This document shows positions 19,401-27,915 of a DNA stretch of 64,000 bases, piece after piece. A model generated the notes under the pieces. The model saw nothing but the letters and a program-made list of their open reading frames with translations. It did not search any database and was not told the DNA's origin. This DNA comes from Bacteroidales bacterium (GTDB taxonomy: Bacteria > Bacteroidota > Bacteroidia > Bacteroidales > JAGOPY01), in contig JAGOPY010000001.1 in NCBI GenBank assembly GCA_017991835.1, forward strand, positions 373,112 to 437,111, read 5' to 3'. Each line of letters opens with the position of its first letter. Positions within the stretch are counted from its first letter, which is position 1. Both the position numbers and the translations under genes were made by a program.

Positions 19401-20608
19401 ATAACAAAAATGAAGCCTGCCCATCAAGTTTGAATAATAATAATAATCATTTGAAAAGCATGGTAGATTCAAGAGCCGAAATAGCCATTGCAAATCTTCA
19501 GCTTGACACTTTATTAGTTGAATATTATAACTTGGTTGATGGGGGGAATACTGAATCCATGAATTTTGAGATAGTTACCAGTATGCCGGATGAAGCGCTG
19601 GAATTGCGGCAGGAACTGCTTGCAAGTTCTCCATACTTATCGGATACGGTGATGAAAAATGCCATCTTGAAGGAAAATGTCTTACCCAATGCCATGATAA
19701 GGGATGTTTTAACTGCAAATCCTCAATCAGCGAAATCGTTTGACCTGATTGGAACCGTTGAAAACCGTTTTGACCCGATGCCGAGTTACATGATGGCGGA
19801 AATAATGCAGGGACAACAACAACTTGGAGCCAAGGAAGCCATGGAATCGGAGATCAGTTATTGGGAACAGTACCGGGCCAGGGCCGTCAGGCAATTGATA
19901 CGGGAATACCTTACCGATTCTACCATTGTCGACCGGAGTGACAGTCTCATCCAGTTATTTGAAAATGAACCGGACCTTGAATCAAAATATCGCCTGGCAT
20001 TCACCTATTGGGAAGCAAGCCAGGAAGAGCAAGCCCTTTCGACATTGAACAGCATCACTTCCTTATTTATGTTATCATCCCGGCAACAGCAGGCACATGA
20101 AGCTTATATGGACTTCTTTGCCATCCTGGAAATTATGAAAGACAGCAGCCTGCATGCCAGCCAGCTTGATTCGGTAACTGTTCAGGAATTGATCACCATA
20201 ATGGATGAAAATCTGCCGGGTGTCAGCTCCTGCGCCAGGGGATTGCTGGTGAAAGGCAGGCATATTCATTTCACGGAAACCGTTGTATTCCCAACAGAAG
20301 TTAAGTCTTATCCTGATTACCAGAATTATAAACAGCCTGAATTTTCAGAGAAGGAAAGATTGCACTTATTTCCAAATCCCGCCGGGGACTACGTGGTGGC
20401 CTATTTCAATACAATCGAACTTGGAGGACAGGGAAGAATTATTATCAGTGACCTCCAGGGCAGAAAAATTGAAAATATCAGGTTGAATTCGGAGCAGAAC
20501 CAGCAGGTAATCGACTTATCAACTAATCCAAATGGAATCTATTTGATCAATTTATATGTAAATGATAAATTGATGGCTTCGGAAAAGCTTTCAAAGGGTT
20601 CGAAATAA
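16457..20608 (+). CDS. Giant papain-like (C1) / beta-helix protein with T9SS sorting domain
   Basis: 1383 residues from a GTG at 16457. Order: pro-region; C1 peptidase domain (about 195-425) with NQGFCGACGIFG (Gln239, Cys245) and HHVALVGW (His369); Asp391 in KDSQG where papain has Asn175; an Asp-rich DKDDDGYCWWGIG segment; a parallel beta-helix region (about 500-900); a helical region; and a type A T9SS sorting domain (LFPNPAGDYVV). A surface or secreted protein is therefore expected, yet this start has no signal peptide. An ATG at 16416 begins a convincing one (MRKILIFTVLVFS) in another frame, which stops at TGA 16464-16466. Adding one base near 16461-16466 would join it to MKNVNAEE. The gene is therefore probably frameshifted in its signal peptide. 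It is AT-rich and paralogous to the locus at 1-4605. Confidence 0.8.
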   Translation: MVEMKNVNAEEISVNQTFTADTSFNPFPSQEITYSLKISGYIELFSPASLARVIVSTDKGDFLVVEAYPLIISDTIFEFTTYGDETVYLDGLTPYEIRVEVLDASIYIQNLFFDKEEVEDAATKQYQEKKIADHRKVDLINFNISEWGMDWIAGNTALVDLYYKDKKELYGEKYNLLGYDYYIGGVYQIIGKEYQPVTDFSLVNHWDWRERHGANNPNSPYFDEDYDNLTGWLTIPKNQGFCGACGIFGTLSALEGVINLYYNQHLDLDLSEQHLLSCVPQATCSGVNIGLVMEYLEDYGVVDETCSPYLANDQGDCEDPIIVCTEPDILAKINSSTHLQGSLTSDWEDIFLEMILNGPIGLTITNGTHHVALVGWTYNGESEELFIIYKDSQGYEDFGDHGFMIEQVDGNYLEAYIQEGPYFEEIPVQPTVQVWDKDDDGYCWWGIGPKPIGCDTCLSQRDCDDSNPSKGPYNTDYSCYCDDNFASYDTLRITTTTTWPGIVKLESPLSIENGGQLTITGTVYAPSVEQIIIKRGGKLIIDGGKITKSCDNLWKGIQVWGDSTLSQYPYSNQGYLSIINSGCIEYAHTAVYVGKKVSDTPYYTHSGGIVICDDAMFLNNEIDVEFLPFINDHFYYGNEMPNFSGFRKTIFKTYDPEFVLPKPLAHVILDGVNGVDFYGCSFETEELTYYPLAADDRGIGILVYDSPLIVTGICTSNTIPCTAYDSCYFINLRYGIKAFGSGGSDFLSISGASFNTNVAGIYLSGYHESEIIASYFHSDIAAGNVEELEDKFFGGIYLDESTGYHIEGNHFDGPYYYVGGHGNGISRIGIYVDNSGEADNEIYNNLFTGLDGGIVAEGVNKGGEEFRTGLCLKCNDFLHCINDIMVFPDPLYPRERNMGIKTDQGSNSTLSTALAGNTFTSEIQDYQGEDGEGNQRYYWSYYNDAEYINYYHHAENLNFVTYPSEDNYTDESISLINKGTLYNKNEACPSSLNNNNNHLKSMVDSRAEIAIANLQLDTLLVEYYNLVDGGNTESMNFEIVTSMPDEALELRQELLASSPYLSDTVMKNAILKENVLPNAMIRDVLTANPQSAKSFDLIGTVENRFDPMPSYMMAEIMQGQQQLGAKEAMESEISYWEQYRARAVRQLIREYLTDSTIVDRSDSLIQLFENEPDLESKYRLAFTYWEASQEEQALSTLNSITSLFMLSSRQQQAHEAYMDFFAILEIMKDSSLHASQLDSVTVQELITIMDENLPGVSSCARGLLVKGRHIHFTETVVFPTEVKSYPDYQNYKQPEFSEKERLHLFPNPAGDYVVAYFNTIELGGQGRIIISDLQGRKIENIRLNSEQNQQVIDLSTNPNGIYLINLYVNDKLMASEKLSKGSK

Positions 20609-20619
20609 ATAATAAATCT

Positions 20620-20656
20620 AAGGATTAGCTGGTGATGACCTCACCAGTTAATCCTT
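20620..20656 (+). terminator. Strong hairpin terminator after the papain-like gene
   Basis: AAGGATTAGCTGGTGA (20620-20635) pairs with TCACCAGTTAATCCTT (20641-20656), a 16-bp stem with one mismatch and a 5-nt loop, 12 bp after the stop codon. No long T-run follows. Confidence 0.7.
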
Positions 20657-20684
20657 CTCCTATATATCGGCTAAAAAAAAACTG

Positions 20685-22235
20685 ATGAATACTAACAAAT
20701 CACTGATCAAAAACATACTAATCGCATTGGTATTGGCAATTCCTTTTACTAACTATGCACAGATCTGGCCGCAAATTTATGGTGACAATTTACGCGCTTA
20801 TGGTAAAGACATTATTGAAAGTTATGATAAAGGATACACTATTTGCGGAAGCATTTTAAAAGATGCAAGCCATTTTAAATATGGTTGGTTGATAAAAACA
20901 GACATCAATGGCAATGAACTTTGGAATAAAAAATTTGGTGATGGGAGTGTTGAAAATTCATTTTATGACTTTGATAAAACCAATGATAATGGATTCATAT
21001 TAAGCGGGTCGACGGCTCAATACGATATTGAAATTGACCCTCTGTTTGTAAAACTTAATTCTTGTGGTGAAATTGAGTGGTGTAACATCTTTTTAAGTCC
21101 AGGTTTTAATACTGGCAGTGGGGTAATTGGCTTACCCAACGGTGAGTTTCTGGGTATGTTGCAGTATTATGGCGGGGATTATGCCCATAAACGAATTAGC
21201 CTGGTTAAAATGGATTCAAGCGGTGATCCTATTTGGATAAAGCATCTTGCGCAAGAAGATTCCACAATAGTTAATGAAGAGGGATATAATCTCTATCTTA
21301 CCCTTGATAATAATTATTTAGTTACCGGGAGGTGTTTCTGTCCGTCAAAAAAACCTTTTTTTATAAAGACCGATACCTCGGGTGAACAATTATGGGATAT
21401 TCGATGGCCGGTAGGTTATGGGGGATGGGCTGGCCAGTCAGTTTTCGCATCTAACGGAATGATTTACAATGGTTCAAATTTACAGTTTATAGGCAAACCC
21501 AGAATTCCTTATTTGTTAAAATTTCATAATGATGGAGATATTATAAATCAATACGCCCTTCTGGCAGATACAATTGAAAATGGAGGCGCTGAATCATTAT
21601 TATTGGTTGATGATACAATAATGTATGTGGGTATAACCTGGACGGACGATCCAACTTATGAAGAATTATATAGTGATATTCTTAAAATCGATACTTTAGG
21701 CAATCTGATAATGCAAAGGCGACTTGTGGATGATGGATATGCACCGTCAAGCATTATCCAATCCGGTGATAATAAAATTCTTACTTTGGGGACTTATTAT
21801 GTTGACGGCAACTGGGATATTTACCTCTGGAAAATGAATATCGACCTGGAAGATGATACGCTTTACACCCAGCCGCTCACGTACGATAGCTTATGCCCGT
21901 ACGAAATCCAGTCGGATACGGTGGAACTGGATTGCGGTTTGTACGTGAATATCGACGAAATCCCCACCAAAGAAGAATACGAATCGACAATAAAAATTTC
22001 GCCGAATCCGGCCAGGGAATGGATTGTGCTTAGTTTTCCGGACATCAGCCTGTCGAAAAATACAGACATCATTATCTATAATCTTTTCGGCCAGGAAGTC
22101 ATGAAAAAAAGTGTTTCTCCACAAAACCGGATGGTATCTGTGAATATTTCAAGTTTATCTTCTGGTATTTACCTGGCAACTTGCAGTGATACAAAGAAAA
22201 GGACTTTGAAGGGGAAGTTTGTAATAGGAAAATGA
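20685..22235 (+). CDS. Secreted T9SS protein with beta-propeller-like repeats
   Basis: 516 residues. A Sec signal peptide (cleavage near NYAQ) is followed by several degenerate repeats of the type IKTDxNGNELWNKKFG...NDNGFILSGST, each about 45-60 residues, as in propeller-like 'delayed-early' secreted Bacteroidota proteins. The C-terminus is a type A T9SS sorting domain (IKISPNPAREW, IYNLFGQEV, SSGIYL). It should be exported through the outer membrane and anchored or released. No catalytic motif is visible, so an adhesive or structural role is only a guess. It lies after the terminator of the papain-like gene in the same AT-rich island. Confidence 0.8.
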   Translation: MNTNKSLIKNILIALVLAIPFTNYAQIWPQIYGDNLRAYGKDIIESYDKGYTICGSILKDASHFKYGWLIKTDINGNELWNKKFGDGSVENSFYDFDKTNDNGFILSGSTAQYDIEIDPLFVKLNSCGEIEWCNIFLSPGFNTGSGVIGLPNGEFLGMLQYYGGDYAHKRISLVKMDSSGDPIWIKHLAQEDSTIVNEEGYNLYLTLDNNYLVTGRCFCPSKKPFFIKTDTSGEQLWDIRWPVGYGGWAGQSVFASNGMIYNGSNLQFIGKPRIPYLLKFHNDGDIINQYALLADTIENGGAESLLLVDDTIMYVGITWTDDPTYEELYSDILKIDTLGNLIMQRRLVDDGYAPSSIIQSGDNKILTLGTYYVDGNWDIYLWKMNIDLEDDTLYTQPLTYDSLCPYEIQSDTVELDCGLYVNIDEIPTKEEYESTIKISPNPAREWIVLSFPDISLSKNTDIIIYNLFGQEVMKKSVSPQNRMVSVNISSLSSGIYLATCSDTKKRTLKGKFVIGK

Positions 22236-22258
22236 AGTGAAACCCCTACAGGCAAGGA

Positions 22259-23383
22259 CTAAACAAACACCCCCGCCGCGATCCCGTCGGCAAACAGCTT
22301 CCCTTCTTCCGTAAGGAAATACTTCGTCCCTTCCCGGTAAAGATGATTTTTTTTGATAAATAGATGCGATTTTTTTATGAAATGATTTTCAAACTGCTCA
22401 CCGAAAACATTCCGGATATGAACGGTGTCGCAGCCCCATGCCGTCCGCAGCGAGGTCATCACATATTCGTTGTAGCGCTGGTCGGTGGAAAGCACTTCTT
22501 TTTCCTCCACAGATGACTGATATTCATCCAGTTTGATGTATTGACTGATGTTGGAAACGTTCCACTGCCGCGAATGGCCGTTGAACGAATGGGCGGAAGG
22601 GCCCAGGCCGAGGTAGTGCCCGCCCAGCCAGTAAAGGCTGTTGTGCTTCGAGTAATACCCTTCCCTGGCAAAATTCGATATCTCGTAATGGATGAAATCA
22701 TTGGCTTTTGCCTGTTCCAGCAGCATTTTGAAATGCCTGACAGACAGCTCCTCATCGACCGGCGCGTATTTTCCTTTTTCGATAAGCAGGGCCAGCGGCG
22801 TTTTCTGTTCCACCGTGAGGGCATAGGCCGAAAGGTGCGGAATATCGAGTGAGAAGAAGGTTTCGAGGTTCTTTGCCCATTTCTCCTCCGTCAACCCGGG
22901 AATGCCGTAGATCAGGTCGATGGTCAGGTTATCGAAACCCGCACGCCGGGCTGCCTCGATGGCCCGGTGCGCCTGGCCGGCGTCGTGCACCCGGTTCAGG
23001 TAGCGCAGATCATCATCGAAAAACGACTGGATCCCGATGCTCAACCGGTTGATACCGGCCTTTCTCCACTCTTCCAGCGATGTTTCGTTAATATCATCAG
23101 GATTCGCCTCCAGTGTAATTTCCACCCCATGTTCAATGTTAAAATGCAATGCCAAATGCGCAATGCACAATGCTAAATGCGCAATGGACCAAAGGGACGG
23201 CGTTCCTCCCCCGAAATAGACCGTGTTCACCGGTTCACCCTGCAGGTAGTCCTTCCGGAGCTCCATCTCTTTTAATAGTGCCCGGGTAAACTCGTCACGC
23301 CATTTTACCGAAGCGACGGAGAAGAAATTGCAGTAGTGGCATTTCTGTTTGCAAAAAGGTATATGGATATAGATTCCAGCCAT
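22259..23383 (-). CDS. hemW: Radical SAM family heme chaperone HemW
   Basis: Radical SAM protein of 374 residues, related to oxygen-independent coproporphyrinogen oxidase but normally a heme chaperone. The SAM cluster motif CKQKCHYCNF (CxxxCxxC) is at residues 11-19. FGGGTPSLW, the glycine-rich ITLEANPDD, SIGIQSF and DLIYGIPGLT are family motifs, and a HemN_C-type domain is at the C-terminus. HemW carries CxxxCxxC followed by Phe rather than the extra Cys of true HemN, in line with this call. It is transcribed towards the T9SS gene (convergent). Confidence 0.92.
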   Translation of the reverse strand: MAGIYIHIPFCKQKCHYCNFFSVASVKWRDEFTRALLKEMELRKDYLQGEPVNTVYFGGGTPSLWSIAHLALCIAHLALHFNIEHGVEITLEANPDDINETSLEEWRKAGINRLSIGIQSFFDDDLRYLNRVHDAGQAHRAIEAARRAGFDNLTIDLIYGIPGLTEEKWAKNLETFFSLDIPHLSAYALTVEQKTPLALLIEKGKYAPVDEELSVRHFKMLLEQAKANDFIHYEISNFAREGYYSKHNSLYWLGGHYLGLGPSAHSFNGHSRQWNVSNISQYIKLDEYQSSVEEKEVLSTDQRYNEYVMTSLRTAWGCDTVHIRNVFGEQFENHFIKKSHLFIKKNHLYREGTKYFLTEEGKLFADGIAAGVFV

Positions 23384-23397
23384 TTGAAAGCGAATTA

Positions 23398-23484
23398 TCC
23401 GCGTACATCCGCCTCATCCGCGGTATCCGCGTGCTGTTGATAGAACGCGGATGACACGGATCCTGGCGGATAAACACGGATTTT
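23398..23484. repeat. Intergenic inverted/direct repeat cluster of ATCCGCGT / ACGCGGAT words
   Basis: The divergent gap between hemW and the DUF362 gene is filled with ATCCGCGT-type words on the left and ACGCGGATGACACGGATC, GCGGATAAACACGGAT on the right, able to fold into an imperfect hairpin. This looks like a dispersed repeat rather than a coding region. Confidence 0.6.
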
Positions 23485-23511
23485 TATTTCAGCAATAATG
23501 ACAAATATATG

Positions 23512-23519
23512 TACTTTAG
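23512..23519 (+). promoter_or_regulatory. Putative -7 box for the DUF362-polyferredoxin pair
   Basis: TACTTTAG resembles the Bacteroidota -7 consensus TAnnTTTG (one mismatch) and lies 24 bp upstream of the ATG at 23543. Confidence 0.4.
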
Positions 23520-23542
23520 CATACAAAAATATCAAGTCAACC

Positions 23543-24481
23543 ATGAAAAGACGTGATTTCATACGCAAAAGCGCTGCCGCAGCAGCATTCACCGGCGCCG
23601 CCATCTCCCTTCCCTTCGGCTCCAAACTCTTCAGCTCCCCCTCCCACCCTTACAACCCTTCCAACCCCTCCCCTTTCGATCTCGTCGCCATCAAAGGCGG
23701 TGAAGTGGAAGCCATGTTCGACCAGGCCATCGCTGCGATGGGCGGCATGCAGGCGTTTGTTAAAAAGGGTCAGAAAGTTGTCGTTAAACCGAATATCGGC
23801 TGGGATGTGTCGCCCGAAAGAGCGGGCAATACCAATCCGGCCCTGGTGAAAAGGATCGTACGGCATTGCCTCGAAGCCGGCGCCAGAGAGGTCTATGTTT
23901 TCGATAACACCTGCGATAAATGGGACCGCTGCTATGCCACCAGTGGCATTGAACAGGCCGTGAAAGATGCCGGCGGCAAACTGGCCCCCGGGAACACAGA
24001 AAACTACTACCAGGAAGTGCAGATTCCAAATGGCAAAAAACTGAAATCAACCAAAGTTCATGAACTTATCCTCGACTCCGATGTCTTTATCAATGTGCCC
24101 GTCCTGAAAAGCCATGGTTCGGCCCGGCTGACCATCTCTATGAAAAACCTGATGGGAGTGGTGTGGGACCGCGGCTGGTGGCACCGGAACGACCTGAACC
24201 AGTGCATTGCCGATTATGCGACATATCTAAAGAAACCGACCCTCAATATTATCGACGCCTACCGCGTTATGATGAAGAACGGTCCGCGCGGCGTCTCCGA
24301 AGCCGACGTCAGCCTGATGAAATCGCTGATCATCTCGCCCGATATGGTGGCAGCCGATGCTGCAGCAACCAAAATGTTCGGCATCTCCCCCGACGACGTT
24401 CCCTACATCGGGATCGCCGATTCCATGGGCATCGGGTCTATGGCGCTCGATAAGCTGAACGTCCACCGCATTATCCTCTGA
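23543..24481 (+). CDS. DUF362-domain protein with twin-arginine signal
   Basis: 312 residues from the ATG at 23543, chosen because it begins MKRRDFIRKSAAAAAF, a twin-arginine-type signal (RRDFIRK) followed by an Ala-rich hydrophobic core; an upstream start at 23498 would bury it. The body is a DUF362 domain (VVVKPNIGWD, NVPVLKSHGSARLTISMKNLMGV). DUF362 is often fused to or encoded next to ferredoxin domains. Export by Tat suggests that the folded protein may carry a cofactor. Its stop lies 2 bp before the polyferredoxin start, so the two are coupled. The biochemical function is unknown. Confidence 0.85.
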   Translation: MKRRDFIRKSAAAAAFTGAAISLPFGSKLFSSPSHPYNPSNPSPFDLVAIKGGEVEAMFDQAIAAMGGMQAFVKKGQKVVVKPNIGWDVSPERAGNTNPALVKRIVRHCLEAGAREVYVFDNTCDKWDRCYATSGIEQAVKDAGGKLAPGNTENYYQEVQIPNGKKLKSTKVHELILDSDVFINVPVLKSHGSARLTISMKNLMGVVWDRGWWHRNDLNQCIADYATYLKKPTLNIIDAYRVMMKNGPRGVSEADVSLMKSLIISPDMVAADAAATKMFGISPDDVPYIGIADSMGIGSMALDKLNVHRIIL

Positions 24482-24483
24482 TC

Positions 24484-26052
24484 ATGCACAAAGGCCGGCT
24501 GAAACGACTCCGTGTCATCCTGTCGCTCCTGTTTTTTGCGGTCCTCGCCCTCCTGTTCCTCGATTTTACCGGGAGAATTTACGGCAAGGCGTCTCACCTG
24601 TTTTTACACCTGCAATTCGTCCCTTCACTGGTGCAGTTTGCCGGTACCCTCTCTCTGGCCGCACTTGGATTCGCCTTTATCATCATCCTGACGCTTCTTT
24701 TCGGAAGGATTTACTGCTCCTCCTTTTGCCCGCTCGGCACCTTGCAGGATATCGTTATCTATCTTTCAAAAAAAATCAAACGAAAAAGAAGAATCTTCAA
24801 ATTTAAGAAACCTTCATACCGGCTTCATTACGGTATCCTGGCCCTGGTCCTGCTTTCGCTTCTCACGGGAAGCATCCTGCTGGTCAACCTGCTCGATCCC
24901 TACAGCGCTTTCGGTAAAATCTTCGCCAACCTTTTCCGGCCCCTGGTCGTTGCTGTCAATAATTTGATATCCATTGGCTTATCTTATGCCGATATCTATT
25001 CTGTTCCGAGAATCAAATGGGTGCCGGTGAACATCGCAGCCCTGTTCCTCTCGCTGGCCTGGCTGATCCTTGTGGTCTATCTTTCGGTAAGAAGAGGAAG
25101 GATCTATTGCAATACCGTTTGCCCGGTCGGGGCGCTGCTGGGCTTGTTTGCAAGATTTTCGCTTTTCAGGATCGTGCTCGATAAGACCAAATGCAACAGT
25201 TGCGGCAAGTGTTCGGCGGTATGCAAGGCGGAATGTATCAACCCGAAAGACCAGTCGGTCGATTTCAGCCGGTGTGTGGGGTGCATGAACTGCCTCTCCC
25301 CCTGTCCGGATAAAGGGTTGAAAATCAGACCTTTCTGGGTTAAAGACACCGTGCAGGTGTTTGAATTTGATGCAGGAAAGCGTGATTTCTTTAAAAAATC
25401 GGGATTGGTCGTCGTTGGCGTTTTTGCCGGGAGCAAAGTATTTTCTGAAGAAAAGGAAAAAGAGGTCATAAAGGCCACCGTTCCTGTTGTCAGGCAGTTT
25501 CCCGTTACCCCTCCCGGAGCAGAGAGCCAGGAGCGGTTCAACAAGCTCTGTACAGCCTGTCATCTCTGTGTTTCAGCCTGCCCGACGCATGTCCTTCAGC
25601 CCACCTATTTCCTTTACGGGATGACCGGGTTCCTCCAGCCCAGGATGGACTATATAACCAGCTTCTGCAATTTTGATTGTGTTTTATGCGGTGAAGTCTG
25701 CCCCACCGGCGCCATACTGAATATCACCACGGAGGAGAAAAAGCGGATACAGCTGGGCAAATCCTATTTTATAAAGGAGAACTGCGTGGTCTACACGCAT
25801 AACACCGCCTGCGGAGCCTGCTCGGAGCACTGCCCGACCAAAGCCGTCCAGATGGTTCCCTACAAAGACAAACTCACCATCCCCGAAGTCAACAACACCA
25901 TTTGCGTTGGATGCGGCGCCTGTGAATACGCCTGCCCCACCGATCCCAAATCGATCTATGTCGACGGTAATCCCATCCACCTGGTCGCCGAAAAACCACC
26001 GGAGATCAGGATCGAGGAGAAGATCGATTATAAGGAGGAATTCCCGTTTTAA
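24484..26052 (+). CDS. Membrane polyferredoxin (NapH/YccM-like 4Fe-4S protein)
   Basis: 522 residues. The N-terminal half has about five membrane helices and the two Fer4_5 motifs CPLGTLQ and CPVGALL typical of NapH/MauN/RdxA-type quinol-linked electron-transfer proteins. The C-terminal half is packed with cluster motifs: CNSCGKCSAVC, CVGCMNCLSPC, CTACHLCVSACP, CVLCGEVCP, CGACSEHCP and CVGCGACEYACP, enough for roughly five or six 4Fe-4S clusters. It should move electrons between the membrane and a periplasmic or cytoplasmic partner. The adjacent Tat-exported DUF362 protein is the natural candidate partner. No terminal reductase is encoded nearby. Confidence 0.88.
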   Translation: MHKGRLKRLRVILSLLFFAVLALLFLDFTGRIYGKASHLFLHLQFVPSLVQFAGTLSLAALGFAFIIILTLLFGRIYCSSFCPLGTLQDIVIYLSKKIKRKRRIFKFKKPSYRLHYGILALVLLSLLTGSILLVNLLDPYSAFGKIFANLFRPLVVAVNNLISIGLSYADIYSVPRIKWVPVNIAALFLSLAWLILVVYLSVRRGRIYCNTVCPVGALLGLFARFSLFRIVLDKTKCNSCGKCSAVCKAECINPKDQSVDFSRCVGCMNCLSPCPDKGLKIRPFWVKDTVQVFEFDAGKRDFFKKSGLVVVGVFAGSKVFSEEKEKEVIKATVPVVRQFPVTPPGAESQERFNKLCTACHLCVSACPTHVLQPTYFLYGMTGFLQPRMDYITSFCNFDCVLCGEVCPTGAILNITTEEKKRIQLGKSYFIKENCVVYTHNTACGACSEHCPTKAVQMVPYKDKLTIPEVNNTICVGCGACEYACPTDPKSIYVDGNPIHLVAEKPPEIRIEEKIDYKEEFPF

Positions 26053-26060
26053 AGGAAAGT

Positions 26061-26220
26061 GGCTGTCTCAAAAGTCTGATATTATACTATAATGGCCTGA
26101 GATCAGTTCGTGCTCCAACGACTAAAGCCGTTGGTTCCTATGATTTTACGAGGTGGAACCGACGGCTTCAGTCGTCGGACTACCAATTAAAAGCGAATAT
26201 TTGTACTTTTGAGACGGTCC
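26061..26220. mobile_element. MITE-like element with terminal inverted repeats and internal double hairpin
   Basis: The left end GGCTGTCTCAAAAGT (26061-26075) is matched by ACTTTTGAGACGGTCC at the right (26205-26220); the core GTCTCAAAAGT is shared exactly. Inside lie the paired hairpins CCAACGACTAAAGCCGTTGG (26115-26134) and ACCGACGGCTTCAGTCGTCG (from about 26158), also found at 6048-6148. It is about 160 bp, non-coding, between convergent genes. Confidence 0.65.
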
Positions 26221-26223
26221 CTT

Positions 26224-27732
26224 TTACTTCTTTAAAACCACCCGAATCGTCGTGCCCTTATCCACCACCGACGACTTCACGAAGATCTTTCCTTTATGAT
26301 AATCGGAAATGATCCTTTTGGAAAGGGAAAGCCCGAGGCCCCAGCCCCTTTTTTTGCTGGTAAAACCGGGTTTGAAAATAGCCTTGAACTGCGATTTGTT
26401 CATCCCTTTTCCAGTATCTTCAAAATCGATATTGACATGGCGGTTAACCTCCTCGATGTAAATATTGATGTTGCCGGCGTTGTTCATCGCGTCCACCGCG
26501 TTTTTGCAGATATTTTCAACGACCCATTCGAAAAGCTGCCGGTTGAGCGGGACAATGACTTGCCGGTCGGGTTCCATGCTGATATGGAACCGTACCCTGT
26601 TCGAGATTCGGGGCTCCAGGTAAGCCACCGATTCGTACAGGACATCCACCAGGTTCTGTTCTTCCAGCCTGGCCGGCGAACCGATCTTGGAGAAACGGTC
26701 GGTGATATCTTCGAGCCGTTTGACATCTTTCTCGATCTCCGACAGCTCCTCCGATTTTTCCCCCTTCATCTTCAACAACTCCAGCCACGCCATGATCGAT
26801 GATAACGGCGTACCGAGCTGGTGTGCCGTCTCTTTCGACATCCCGATCCACACCAGGTTCTGTTCCGACTTACGGGCTGTGCTGAACAACAGGTAGGAGA
26901 TGAAAAGGAAAACACTGACAATCGCCAGCATGATGTAGGGATAATACATGATCTGCGCCATCAGCGCTGAATTCATGTAGTAGATATAGCTTTTGCCGTG
27001 TCCGGGAAGATCGATCTCAATCGGTTCGTTTTCCGCAGACATGCTTCTGACCAGGCCGGCAATGGCTTCCGGATCCCTGATCTTTTCTTTGTCGATGTTT
27101 CCCGATTCAATTACCCGGGTGCCTGTACTGTCGGTGATCATGACCGGAACCGAAGCAGAACTGCCCACTACTTCCGAAAAGAACGACTGCACCAGGTCGT
27201 CGAGCACCAGCCTCAGCTCGGTGAATATTTTCGACTCCTTGAAATACAAAAGATCATAATCTTCTCCGAATAGAACCACTTTGATCGGCTCAAAAGAGGA
27301 GAATTCCTGCTTCAGGCTGTCGGTCATCACCGTCTTGCCTGCAAGCGTTTCATCGTCCACATTCTTGTAAATCTTGATGTTATCTTTCGAATCGGTAAGG
27401 ATTATAGGGATTGTCGTGTTAAATTCCATCATCTGGCGGTAAAACTCCAGCGTCCGGGACGACTCTTCGAAGCGGAAATTACGGTAGGCTTCAGCCAGAA
27501 TAACCGCTCGTTTGTATTCCTCTTCCTTGATCTGGTCGAAGAACCGTTTGGTATAATTGACCAGGTCGGCTTTACGCTGAATAGCGTTAGCCCAGATGCC
27601 GATGCTCATCCGCTCATCAACCGCGATCTGCCGCACCAGCACGTTGGTGTACCAGAGCGACGCCGTGATAATGATAACAGCCGCACCGAACAATAACCAC
27701 TTCCATCTTTTTTTCTTGTAGTAAATTTGCAC
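26224..27732 (-). CDS. Sensor histidine kinase, membrane-bound
   Basis: 502 residues from a GTG start. Topology: membrane helix at about 12-30, an extracytoplasmic sensor domain to about 255, a second helix at about 263-283, then the dimerisation/phosphoacceptor helix with His304 in ETAHQLGTPLSS, and an HATPase domain with N-box WVVENICKNAVDAMNN, DTGKGM and GWGLGLSLSKRI. No response regulator is adjacent, so it is an orphan kinase. Its stop lies just right of the MITE-like element. The HQLGTP form of the H-box is common in Bacteroidota kinases that lack a HAMP domain. Confidence 0.9.
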   Translation of the reverse strand: MQIYYKKKRWKWLLFGAAVIIITASLWYTNVLVRQIAVDERMSIGIWANAIQRKADLVNYTKRFFDQIKEEEYKRAVILAEAYRNFRFEESSRTLEFYRQMMEFNTTIPIILTDSKDNIKIYKNVDDETLAGKTVMTDSLKQEFSSFEPIKVVLFGEDYDLLYFKESKIFTELRLVLDDLVQSFFSEVVGSSASVPVMITDSTGTRVIESGNIDKEKIRDPEAIAGLVRSMSAENEPIEIDLPGHGKSYIYYMNSALMAQIMYYPYIMLAIVSVFLFISYLLFSTARKSEQNLVWIGMSKETAHQLGTPLSSIMAWLELLKMKGEKSEELSEIEKDVKRLEDITDRFSKIGSPARLEEQNLVDVLYESVAYLEPRISNRVRFHISMEPDRQVIVPLNRQLFEWVVENICKNAVDAMNNAGNINIYIEEVNRHVNIDFEDTGKGMNKSQFKAIFKPGFTSKKRGWGLGLSLSKRIISDYHKGKIFVKSSVVDKGTTIRVVLKK

Positions 27733-27840
27733 CGGGTAAACTCTTTTCTGCCTAACGTATTTTTTCGGATTTTATTGAAAACCTTATGAAAACCAGTTTA
27801 TTTCAACAAAATTAATAAAAGAATGAGATGAAATCAGTTA

Positions 27841-27860
27841 CCGACGGGTGTACCCGTCGG
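27841..27860. repeat. Perfect 20-bp palindrome
   Basis: CCGACGGGTGTACCCGTCGG is self-complementary over all 20 bases. It lies in the 183-bp divergent gap between the histidine kinase and the UPF0316 gene. A half-site TACCCGTC recurs at about 27883. Confidence 0.85.
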
Positions 27861-27915
27861 CAGACACAATTAAAGAGAAGTTACCCGTCTTAGGAACACT
27901 GACAATTATTGTAAT

